Of a stretch of DNA of 64,000 nucleotides, positions 45,701 to 57,700 are shown piece by piece. Origin of the DNA: Prevotellaceae bacterium (GTDB lineage Bacteria > Bacteroidota > Bacteroidia > Bacteroidales > Bacteroidaceae); contig JAHZGX010000021.1 of the NCBI GenBank assembly GCA_019420585.1, positions 38,873 to 102,872 on the forward strand. Reading direction: 5' to 3'. The translations under genes were made by a program, and so were the position numbers. Every line of letters begins with the position of its first letter. The stretch's first letter is position 1. Under the pieces are notes generated by a model, which was not told the DNA's origin, ran no database searches, and worked only from the letters and a program-made list of their open reading frames with translations.

Positions 45701-48700
45701 AATTTGAGAACGGCACGCAGTCCATTGGTCTGCGGCAGGTACAGGTCAGTCGGCTGACCGCCTTCCAGTTCGGGGATTTGGCTTTTTACCTCACCTGCCT
45801 CAGCGGTGAGGACGGTGTCGGTAATGCCAGCCCATATTCGTGCGAGTTCGGGGAGGTTGGAGTAACCTGCAAAGCGGTTATTCTCCTTATACGTTCCCTG
45901 CGTGGTAAATTCGAGCATCTGCTGAATGCTTCCGAAGTTGCGCACAAAATCATCGAAGTGCCAAATGTTATGACCCTCCATGACCTCGCGCGGAAGCAGG
46001 TAGCGCATGAACGTCCATACCTCTGCGGCTGTGTTGGAAATTGGAGTACCCGTTGCGAAGATTACATTCCTGCCTCCGCTCTTCTCCTGCACTGCCTTTA
46101 CTTTGAGGTACAAACCTTGACACTTTTTAGAATAAGATGGATCTACGCCCTTGACTCCGCGTTGCATGGCTGTGGCAAATCCGAGGTGCTTGTATTCGTG
46201 CGCCTCGTCCACAAGGATAGCATCAACTCCGAGGTCATCAAAGTTGAGGGTATCATCGGTGGCGCGGTTAAGCATTTCTTCCGCACGTGTCTTGGCGTTC
46301 TCCTTTGCGATTGCAGCTCTCTTGCCATCTTTCTTCGGCTTTGAGCCGGGCGTAACCATTACGCGCTCCATCACTTCATCATCGGCTGTCTCGGTGTCGC
46401 TGAGTTTGTTCAACTGGTCGCGCAGGTTTTCAACGTCCTTTTTCAGAGCTGCAACGGCGCGTCCTGCCTCACGGTCTTTTGACATTGCCTCGATAACGTC
46501 CATCTTTTCTTGGATGGATTCTTCGATGAATCGGCGTTCACGGTCGGGATGGTCGGGAATACGCTCCAGTACAGACTGGGGAATGACAACCATATCCCAG
46601 TCATTGTAACGTATCTTTGCATAGAAGTCCTTACGTCCCTCTGCATTGCGGTCTCTATCTTCAAGACTGAGAATGCGTGCATCCGGGTAGAGTGCTTTCG
46701 CACTTGCCACAAACTGACCGAGCGTAGCGTTCTGCACTACAATCATCGGTTTCTTGGCTGTACCAAGACGGCGCATTTCCATTGCGGTGGTGATGAGGGT
46801 AAAGGTTTTGCCTGTGCCTACCTCGTGTGCAAGCATAAGGCTCTGCATCGTGCCTCTCACAATGGCCTTAGCCTGATGTTTGCGCATCTTGATGGGCTTC
46901 CCACCGATGACTCGCGCGGCTCCGTCAAAGTATTCGGGAATATACTCATCGGGAATGGTCATTGGCGCGGAGTTATTGAAGATGTCGTTGTATCTTTCCT
47001 CAATTTCCTTTGCCAGTTCGGGGTCGGCTTCCATACGGGAGCGCAGCCATGACTTGAAGTCATCGCGGATTTCGTCAACTTTGGCGGCGCAGGCAGATGT
47101 TGCTTTGGGGTCGGATATAGTGGGACCGTCTTTCTGTTGTTTTGAAACACGGATAGTGCGGTTGGTCATGGCTGCCTCGATCAACTCTGTGCCAGTGATG
47201 ACCTTGTCGCAGATTTCACTTCGGATACCGAATGACTTGTCCTGCTCTCCAGTCCATCGTGGCTTATCCATAGCCCACATACCACCTGCATAGGTGAGTT
47301 TCACGCTTGCGCCTGTGCGCTCCTTGACATATTGTTCAAAGAGTTCGGGGCGCAACCACGAAGAACCGATGCTGAACTCTATGAAGTGAGATGGGATGCT
47401 GTGAGGTACGACCTTGCGCAGGGCGGTGATGTTTGGCGTATATCTTCCGTCCTCGTTATTGGCTTCCGCCTGTTGCATCTTCTCACGCACATTGCCCGAA
47501 AGGTATTCGTGAGCGGCTTCCATTGAATGCGTGAGGGGGTTCTCATATCCGAGGCCTGCTTCAATTACCTCACGGCGAACGTCTGCCTCATTCATGCCGA
47601 GCTGCTCTGCAATATATCGGGTGTCAAGTGAGCCAGTCTGACGAATACTGAGCGTTACTCCATCGCGGACGTTGGTCGCCTTGGGCTGTTCGGGACGAAC
47701 AACAACACGGCGGCTGAATATATCAGCCTTGCCAAACACCTTTTTGTGTTCAAGACCTTCCTCACGATACGTTTCAAGAGCAATCACTGAGGGATAGTCA
47801 ACGTCATTCTTCAGCCATGCCAGGCCGTTATTGCCGTGCAGGTGTCCGTATGTTGCCACAAAAGAATCAAAGGCACGGTTTAATGCTTTGAGTTTCGGCT
47901 GTAATCCTTCATCGAAATCGGATGCCTTTTGGTATTCAAGCAGGTCATTGAGTGCTTTCTTGATGGCGTTGTAATCTTGTACCACCTGTGCGCGAGTACG
48001 TCCCTTGACCTTGTTCTTGTTGAACTGGGCGATACGTTCATCTGTACTTTTCGGACTCTTGTTATCAAGTTTGGACATGAGCGGACGCGCCGTTCCGTCA
48101 TAGTTGACGCAGATACGACCCTGCGAGTCCACAACGATTGTGCCAGTCTTTACCTCGTTGCCAACCTTATCATAGGTCGGGACATACTCATCGCGGTGGT
48201 TCATGACCGTGGGAGCGGTTTCTTCCGCTGTGTCAGCCAAGTTACGCTTCATGTCCTCAACCCATTGGCTCAACAACTGCGACTGGTCTTTCTCCTTGAC
48301 TGGATACAGACCTTTGCTTTCGGGTCGGAAACTGGTGTCGCCCTTTTCAAAACCGAAATGCATTTCTCCTGCCATGTATTCGGGATGCTCAACATAGTAG
48401 CGGTTGTATGACATGGAAAGCGTTTTAATGATTGGTACTTCACCAACATTCTTGACTTTCTTTGTCTCGCCAGTATTATACTCGGCAGTGCGCACTCCTG
48501 TTGTAAGTGAGCAATCAATGGCAAGAGGCGACTTAACGCCGTTCACACGCTTGCGCACAACAATTATGTCGGATGTAGCATTAGTGCCTCCGAATGTTTC
48601 GTTGTGCATACGGAACATACCAACGATGTCTGCATTCTCTCGGTTGGCAAGCCACTTGTATAAACGGCCTGTGCCGTCCATTGAGCCTGCTGTGGTGATA

Positions 48701-51700
48701 AACACACCTACACCGCCGTCACGCAGTTTGCGGACGTTCTTTGCTATACAGAAATCGTGGATTGATGTCTTGAACTCTTTTGAGATGTCTGCATCACCGC
48801 TTGTATCGGCGACTTTCAAGCCGGGGACAAACGGAACATTGGTTATGACAAGGTCGTATGTGCCAGTCTCTATCTTGACTTTCTCGAAGCCGTCAATATC
48901 AACAACGGCATCGGGATAAAGCAGACTGAGCATTTTGCCTGTTGTCGGGTCTTTCTCAACGGCGCGGATATAACTGCGCTCACTGAGGTCTTGTGGCATT
49001 AGACCGAGGACATTGCCGATACCTGCTGAACCTTCAAGGACGCGGCCGCCCTTGAATCCCATAGCACGCGCAATATCCCACATTGCATCTACAATGTAAG
49101 CCGGGGTAAAATATGCCGAGTTACGCGACATCTCCGCTCCCTCGTCATACAATTTATCGCCGAGAAGTTGCCTCAGTTGTCGGCTTGTATCCCAGTCGCT
49201 GAAAGCCTTGCCCAGTCCACCCCAACCGCTGAAAGCACGGAGTTTCTTCATGTCGGCGGCTGTGGGTGCTTCACCGCTCGCTTCAAGTTTCTTCATCGTC
49301 TCAATAGCGGCGATGTTGGCTTTGATGCGTGCGCTCTCGCTCTTGGGCGCGACTTCGGTGCCGCGCTCAACGTGGTTGTTGTGAACGTTCTTGCGTTCTT
49401 TTTCGGGCAGGCGTTCTAAGGCTGGCTGCGTAGCCACGTCATGTAATCCTCTGCCTCCTGCTCGGTCAGCATCAGAATCCATGCCAGTGCTTCCACTGCC
49501 TGCTTCTCCGGCAGGTCTTTCAGTTTCACGCCGGGGTTCATCTCCTCCCACCTGCGTATCCTGCTTGAGTTGCTGTCGTTGTCCCCCGGCTTCTCCGGGG
49601 CGAGTTCCCATTTCAGTTTCTTCATGATTGCTTGAGTTTTGAGGATTGTCGAATAAACCACTGAATAAATCACCGATAGGTTGTTCCGGCTTCAAAGTTA
49701 CATCTTTTTTGCGAGATTTCTTTGACTTATTGCCAGTCAGAGCTGCCACGGCATCGGCGGTGGCTTTCTTCTTCTTTTTCTCCTGCTCGGCGCGTGCGAC
49801 ACGCTGTGCCTCTCCGAATATGCCGTCAGCAGGTTTGATGCGCTCCCAGTCGGCTATCTCGGTTATCCAATTCTGACCGAATGAGTCAAGAATAGGACGA
49901 CCGTCCTTATCGAAGTCTGCGATGCGCTGTTTCTCCCACTTGCCGTTGCCGTAACGGTCCCACAAGATTTCATCGCCTACCTTGTAGCCATTGTGGGTTT
50001 CCTTGGCTTTGGCAGAGGCTTTTTCTTCAGCAACGATTTTCCCAATGCGCTCGGCTATCACGTCAGCCATAAGCCCACGCTGTCCGTAGTCGAACCATGC
50101 CTTTACAGCGACAGGGTGTTCGTTCATCATCTCATCAAGACGTTCACTAATCCATTTGTCAACGAATTCTCCAACAACAGACTCCTGCACCCACTCGGAA
50201 TTGTCGACGCGGAATGTGTTGAGGAGATTTTCGTCATGCCGTGCATCAAGCATGATAGCGTCAACACCTTTCCATATCGCGGCCGAGTTATCTTCAAGCC
50301 ATTTGGATACAGCCTCGTTGTCATTCGGGTCAGGGAACGAAGAACTATCCTCTGCGGTCGGTGCGCCTGCATGGGCAATTTCATCGGGGGAGATTTTGAT
50401 TGTACCCGGCTCACCTTTCACTCCTACGATGTAGTCAGTCAGTCGGGACGGCTCTCCGATGTTCTGCACATGATTAGCCGATATGACAACAGCCTCGCGT
50501 CCGTCTTTCAAAGTGACGGTGCCGTGGTAGGCTTCTTCCTGCGGTTCTGCCTTTGCAGGCTCTTCGGCAGGAGTTGGGGACGGCAGGTATTCCTTTGCCT
50601 CGCGCTGAATGCCATTGAGCAGGTCGGCATAGGTTACGTTGGCATCTGCCCAACAGTTACGCCCCATGCGGTCAAACGACACATGACCTTTCTCGTCTGG
50701 CCATTCAACGCGGTACATGATGCGAGTGGCTTGCAGGTTATCTCCGCTGTATGTAACATCGCCCGGCGTTACTGACGGGTCAAGACCGATAGTAATGTAG
50801 AGTTCGCGGCCCTCGTTGAGGGGCAGACGTATGGATATGTCACCACCTGCGGGCGCGATATTCGCGGTAACGGCGTTCTTTCTCTTGCCACGGTTGGCGG
50901 TTGTAGAGCCAGTCACCTTATCAAGTCCCAGGCCGAGGTCGTTCACAAGTTGTTTGGCGAGATCAACTGCATCCTTGACGGCTTTCTTCTCGGCATTGCG
51001 CATATAGCCGTATGCCTCGTTGAAATCCTTGTCAACCTCTTCGGCCTCATAGTAGCCGAGAAGTGCCAACTGGTCGTTGACCTCTTCAAGGGTGTCATCT
51101 ACTCGTTTGAGGTCGCGGAGGATGCGCTTGCGTCCTGCTTCTCCAGTTCCTGCGCTTTGCGCTGTAACTTCTGCTTCGCCTGCAACAGCCTCTGCTTTTT
51201 CTGCAAGAGCAGCTGTATCTGCTTCTGTCTGCTTGTCATTTTCTCTTCGGTTTTTGTTTCGGGTTTCGGTAAGTTCTTTCTGCGCCTGCGCGGATGCGGT
51301 TGAGGCTTTACGCTCTTCCACAATCATAGCGGCCTGCGCGATTGGGTCAGCCTGCTTCTTGTCGAAGTTCTGCACGTCAAACGTGGCAACCTGCTCGGTC
51401 GGGGTAAAGGTGTATTTGTCGTAGCCGGGTGTCCAGCGTGCGCCCTCATAGAACGATTTGAGCCACGGACGTATCTTGTCGCCCAACAATCCCACCATCT
51501 TGGTGGCATAGTCGGGGAATGCCGTTGTGCCTCGCTCGATAAGGCCCATAGCAAAACGGATGCCTGCGGACTGGATGCGCTGACGCTCCTGCGCTGTCAG
51601 TTCGCCGGGGTCGCGGAACTTGATGTTGGTGTCGCCCTCGTCATCGCCTATGCCCAACAGGTCGCGCAGCTCGTCAGCCAACGACTTCATTTCGTCATCG

Positions 51701-54700
51701 CTGATTTCGTGCTGTTGCTCCGGCTCTGCCTTGACTGGTTCGGCGTGGTCGCTCAACTTGGTTTCACCTTTGGCCGACAGGTCGGTCATCACATCTTCAA
51801 GACTGACGCGGTTGATAGGTGCTTTCTTCGGCTTCCGTGCAGGCTTCTTCTCCGTAGGAGCCGCAGGAGCGACAGCCTCACGGAGTTCCTCGGCGGTCAT
51901 TGGCTGTGCGTCCGCAACGGCTTCCTCGTTGCCAATCATCTCGGCGAGTTGGCGTGCGGATTCCTCACTGCGCATCATGTAGCCGCCCTGCTTGCGGTCA
52001 TACCAACCGCGAGAGGTTTTCTTCCCCTCGGTGAGAGACTCACGCGCGAATGTGTCAAGAGCCGCCTTTTCCTCGGCTGTCAGTTCGCGGTTGAACTTGA
52101 CAAGGTGAACATCGCTCGTCTTGCCTTTCTTGTTGGTGTAGGTGGTCGGCGTAATGGTATACGGTTCAGAACTTTCCGCGCTCTCCGTTTGTTTATCTGC
52201 TGACAAAGTATTAACTTTGCGGTCAGAAGATATAACATTGTCAGACGTAGGAACAAGGTCCGGTCCCTCCGATTCACTCGGAGCCTCGGTTAAGCGCATT
52301 TCAGAACTGGGGGACAATTTCTCATTAGGCGAGTCGAGCGTAGGGCCGGAAAGGGCACCGGCCTCCTCCGAAGATTCGGAGGGCAGTATGAGGAGTTGCC
52401 CGTCCTCACGTTCGGCCTGCCTTTTTATTTTTTCCAAGCCTCTATTATCGACCTCGTGCCAATGCACGATTTCCACGTTATCCTTGTTCTCGTTCACCTC
52501 AAGGACAACCAGTTTGTTGTTGCCTTTTCCGTCAGGCACATTGATGACAATCCAGTTGTTCGGGCGTGACAATGGCTTATTCTTGCCATAGAGAGTAGGA
52601 TTGTACAATGCCTCGTTGAGAATGGCTCGGCTGACTTCGGGGGTCAGTTCATCATGGCGAAGAGCGTTTCTCTCAAAGATATTCTTCTTGATGATAACTT
52701 TCTTGCCATTCGTGGACAGTACACGCTGAACTATGTCGGGGAGCGTAGGCAGTCCGACAGTGCGTGTAGGTTCGGTAAAATCAGCGTCAGTAATGTCGGC
52801 GACTGATTTCACATCCTCAATTATGAGATTTCCGTTCTCGTCTATCGGGTTGCCTTGGCTGTCATAGCGAATAGGCTTTACGCTCTTGTATTCGGCAAAG
52901 GGTTTGGTCTTACGTCTGCTCGACTGAATCCACTTCTTGAACTCGTCCTTGCTGACGTGGGTAATCGCGCCGAGGCCTGTCCAACCCGGCTCATAGTTGG
53001 AGAGGTATGCGTCACGCGCGGCCTGCTCCGTGGGGAAGCCGTACATTACCTTATGCTCGTCAAACGAGCCGTCCTCGTTCACTTGGTCAACGACAAACAC
53101 ATCGCCCTCTTCGGGAGTGTCGGAAAGGAACACGTCAATGTGGTCGCCGTCCACGCCCTCAGTCCCACGGATATATCCGTAGTCGTTCTGCATGGTGGTT
53201 TCCCACGGCTTGCCGTCCGCTCCAGTACCACGGCGCACACTGCCTTTGGCATTCTCTATGCTGATGTTGTAGCCGTCAACACGGCGGTGTTCCATCTTAT
53301 AGTTGCCTGCGGCTTTCTGCGCCTCGGTCGGCTCTGCCTGCTGTGCCTGCATACCGACGTCAATGTAATCGGCAATCTCCTTGAGGTCGCCGAAGTCGCG
53401 GCCGTCAAAGGTCAACTGACTGCCAGTATATGAGCCATTTTTGTCGGGAGCGTCCGTTTGGATGACCTCATGCTTGCCATCAACGTAGAGTTTACGTTTG
53501 TAGATGGGCTTATCGGGCGCGGGGCCTTCCTCTTCCCACTCTTCGCCCACGCTGATTCGTGCGCGGAGTGCGGCTTCTTCGGGGGTGTCCTCGTAGAGGT
53601 CGTTGCGGTCTTTGCCGAGTGGCTCTAACTCTGTGAACTCGGGGTCGCCTGCTGTTGGCTGTTGAGGCTCTGCACGGCGTTCATCATCATGCGGAGTTTG
53701 TTCACTTGCCTCGCTTCGTTCACGCTGTTCTGCATCTGCTTCGGCTCTGCGCTTGCGCTCCGCAATGGCAGCGTCCACGAGTGCCTGCTGTTCTTTTGGG
53801 GTTGCATTTCTAAAATGTTCGTTTACGGTTGTGAGTATTTCTTCTTTGGTTGGGATCGAGCCGGAGAACATATCCATCTGACCGCCCGAAGCCTGCGAAG
53901 CCTCGTTGTTGTAGGTGGTCAGAATCTTGCGGAGGTCGCTCGGCCGTCCGCTGTTGAGTATGTCGGCAAGCAGGAGCGTTGTCGCGTCAGTCACACGGCT
54001 GTCGCCGAACTCGTCATCAAACAAGCCCTGCATACGGCCGAAAGGCGACACTGGCATTCCATCGGTGTAAACGTCAGGCATCGCAGTCTTGGCACGGGCG
54101 ACAAGGTCAACGGCTTTTGAAAGTTCATCGCTGATGTCGTAGCCGTTTCGGGAGAGAGTGCGGTTGTTGGCAATCTCGCTCAATCCCATTACGATTGACT
54201 GTCGCAGGGTCGGGACGGAGATAATCTGACGCACGGCATCGGGCGAGGCTTGGAATACCTTGCCGATAAGAGTGTTTTCGATAAGTTCCTTTCCTGCGGC
54301 CGACAACGCTGTGCCTGTCCGCAGTTCGGGCATCTGCATATCGTTGATGACTCCTGCCTGCATGAGTGCGCCCAGTGCCTGCGCTACGGCTTTCTCGTCC
54401 GCATAGTAATCCGAGAGGCGGTCGTAACGGCTGATGTCGTTGACAATGACGTTGAACACGTTGTCGGGGACAATCTTGCCGAGTTTCACGGCGGCTTCGG
54501 GCTTGCCCTGCGATTTCTTCTCCTGCGCGTTGAATCGAGCAAATGTTGTGGCATCGTAGGGAAGAGCCTCGTCCGGCACGAACACCACACGCGGATTCTT
54601 CATGCCAGTGACCTGCTCCGGAGTAAAACCGTACTTCCTATGCCCGAACTGGGCGAGATAGTCAACGTATGCCTTGTCAGTGCCTCTGCGTGCGGCGAGG

Positions 54701-57700
54701 TCGCCCGACATGGTGCGGTTGTTGCCCGACATCACAACGCCGTCCTTGCTGACGATTACGGGGTCTTGCAGGGCGCGGTTGTCATAACTGCTTGCCATGC
54801 CCTCGACTTTCTGCTGTGCGTCCTTGTCGCGGTAGTAGTCGCGGTCGTTGACGCTCTGGCCGTTCTCGTCAATCGGGAAGCCCTCGGTCGGCACATAGCC
54901 ATTGTTCGCGTCATGACTGGGCGAGGCGGCTCCTGCCTCGGTAAGGACATAGCGGCCTGATATGGTAGAGCCGTCGGGGAGCGTCAGCGCGTCCTCGTTA
55001 CCCTCAACTTTGGGAGCTGCGTCCCATTTGTCCTTAATCTTGGGGTTGACGGCATGAACACCGATGCGCTCCTGCTCCGCCTGCTTCTCTGCCTTGATAC
55101 GCTGTTCCTCTTCAAATCGGGCGACAGCCTCATCATGGGCGATTGCGTCACGCTGACGGCGTTCCTCTTCCTGCTGACGGCGCAATTCGGCTTTGCGTGA
55201 GTTATGAACGGCGACAATGCCGTTCCATGCGTCAATGCGTGCCTGCGCCTCGGCAATCTGCTGATTATATAGGGCGAGGTCGTTCTGATACTGCTCGGCC
55301 GCCTTGCGCTTGGCTTCTGCCATAGCCATAGGCGAACCTTTCAGTTTGGGGGCCTTCATTGTCGGAGGCTTCTTGTTGAGTGCTTCGAGGTCGGCGGTCG
55401 CCTGCTGAACCTGCGCCAATGCGATTTCAACGGCATCATCCTCACCGCCGACAGCCTCAACCAGTCCATCCCAGGCCGTTTCCTTATCCACGGCTTCAAA
55501 ACTCGGCTCTCCTTTCTCGTTGAGGGGGATGCGAGAGAGCGCGGTCTGCTGTCCGTTTTCTGCGCTTGGGACCGTTTCGGGCGCGGTTTCCGCGTCTGAA
55601 ACTGGGTTTTCGGTAGGATTGGGAACGCTCTGCGCTTCCATAGCCCTGTTCTGTTGCTCGTATTCGTAAGCCTCAAGCAGACCACGTCCGAAGTCTGTCA
55701 GTCGGTTGGAATCGGCGCGGAGGTTCTCAATCTCGGCGTTGAGTTTGACATCATCGAAATTCTTTGCATCGTTCAGTCCGCTTTCATAGCCTCGGTCGTA
55801 TGCCTCGGTGTCGGCGGTTGCAGGTGCTTCCGCTTCGGCAGGCTGGGCAAATGGGTCAATATCGTCCTGCTGTGGCTCTTCTCCCTCGGCAGATTCTTCC
55901 GGGGCAACGGCGTTGTCGCCAAAGATATTCATCTGCTCCTGCTCGATCACCGACAAAGCGGTGTCCAGTTCGTCCTGCGGATTGACAGCCTCGGACACTT
56001 TGAAGATTTGGTCGGGGGATGTGAACTGATATTCCCCAGTCTGCGCGTCCATGACAACGACACTCTCCGAAGAGTTGTGTACGTCAACGGCTGTGCCATC
56101 GGGGAACATGACTACATCACCCTTGACGATGTAGACCGGTCGGTCATCCACTTTCATGGTGGCAGGGATAATCACGCCATTGTCCTTGTGGGTGCGCTTG
56201 GCAACGCTTTCCTCAACCTCGGCACGCTTGCGGTCGGCTACCTCGTTGGAAGCGTCCATAACGCCGTCAAGAGCCGCCTTTGCGTTGATATAGTAGAGGA
56301 CAGCGTCTTTCTGCTCCACGGTCAGTTCGGGGTCATTGACCAACGCCCACGGATTTTCATTGACATGGAACATATAGTATTCGGCTTCCGAACCAAAAGC
56401 GTCCTCAACCGCTTGGTATGCTTCATGCATACGCAGGGCGATAGCGTCCACGTCAGCCTGCACGGTCGGGTCGCCCTCTTCAAAGCGTCCGAACAACTCA
56501 CGGCCCTGCTCATACTGGCTCTGCGCCTCTGCCTGCTCTGCGGTTGGCTCGGCGTTCTGCTGACGTGCCTCTTCGGGGAAGAGCCGTTCAAGATACGACT
56601 TGACAACAGCCTGCTCCGCTTCGGTGCGCTTGCTCGGCATCTTGCGCAGGACTGCATCCACATCAATGCCAGTTTCCTCTTTCAGAGCCTCGCGGATTGC
56701 TTCGGGGCGATAGCGGTCTGCAATGTCGCGGTTGCGCTCAATAGCGTCATCAAGGAACTCAACCAACTGCTTCTGCGATTCGGTCACGTCCTTGTTGCCT
56801 GCCTTGACAGCGCGGTAGATTCTCTTAATGGTTGCAGGGTCGGCACCGGGCGACACCTCGCTGATAGCGGCATCAAGCACCATGTCATCGGCTATGGCTT
56901 CCTTGTATCGCTCACCAACGTCCACCGAGTTGAGTTCTGCCTGACGCATGATGTTGTCGGTTTCCTGTTTGGCTTCCTGCTCGTTCTTGAAGGTACGACT
57001 GGTAACGACGTCGCCATTGGCGGCTATGGAGTTGACAGTAACACGTCCGTCAGCGTCCGTGTTGGTGGTGTAGCCAGTCACGGAAGCCATCGGAAGTCTG
57101 CGCCCTGTAAGAATGTAGTATGCCTTTGCGCGTGCGGACTGGCTTACATTGCCGTCCTGCATGAGTTCTTCCATTGAGGAATAGCCGTCAAATTCGGGAT
57201 TGCGACTGATTGTTTCAGCCTCAACGCGCTCGGCTCTTAACTCGATCGCGCCCTCGGCAGGGTTAGGCCGAGATACTTCCTGCACTCGGTCACGGCTGAA
57301 CAGGTCGGCGAGTTCGCCATAGCCTGCCCTGCGCAACTCTTCGCGCTCATCGGCTGTGAATGACAAATCGCTCGGACTTGCATCCAAATTCCTGCGCAGA
57401 CGTTCCTCGAAGTCCATGCGGTTGTGGTTGCGCTCTGCCTGCGTCAGCGGTCGGCCGCCAACTGGCTTGACTGGGCGCAGACTGGCGATAACACGCGGTG
57501 CGCTCTTGAGTCCGTGCTGTGCCTTGAAGCCTAACATCATCGCCATGTTATCAGTCCACACGTCCATTGCATCGGCATCGCCGTTTATCCATTCGGGAAC
57601 GGAGAATATTGTACCCTCGGCAAGGGTCGATACTGCAACCTCGCCGAGGCGCACGCCTGCCTTGCCTGCTGTGGAGGTGGTTGCCTTGACAGTTTTGTCA

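Noticed and set aside
55654..57177. A 507-codon open frame on the plus strand opposite the giant gene
   Set aside because: It lies wholly antisense to the giant frame, has no promoter or start context, and its composition is what the GC-rich opposite strand gives by default.
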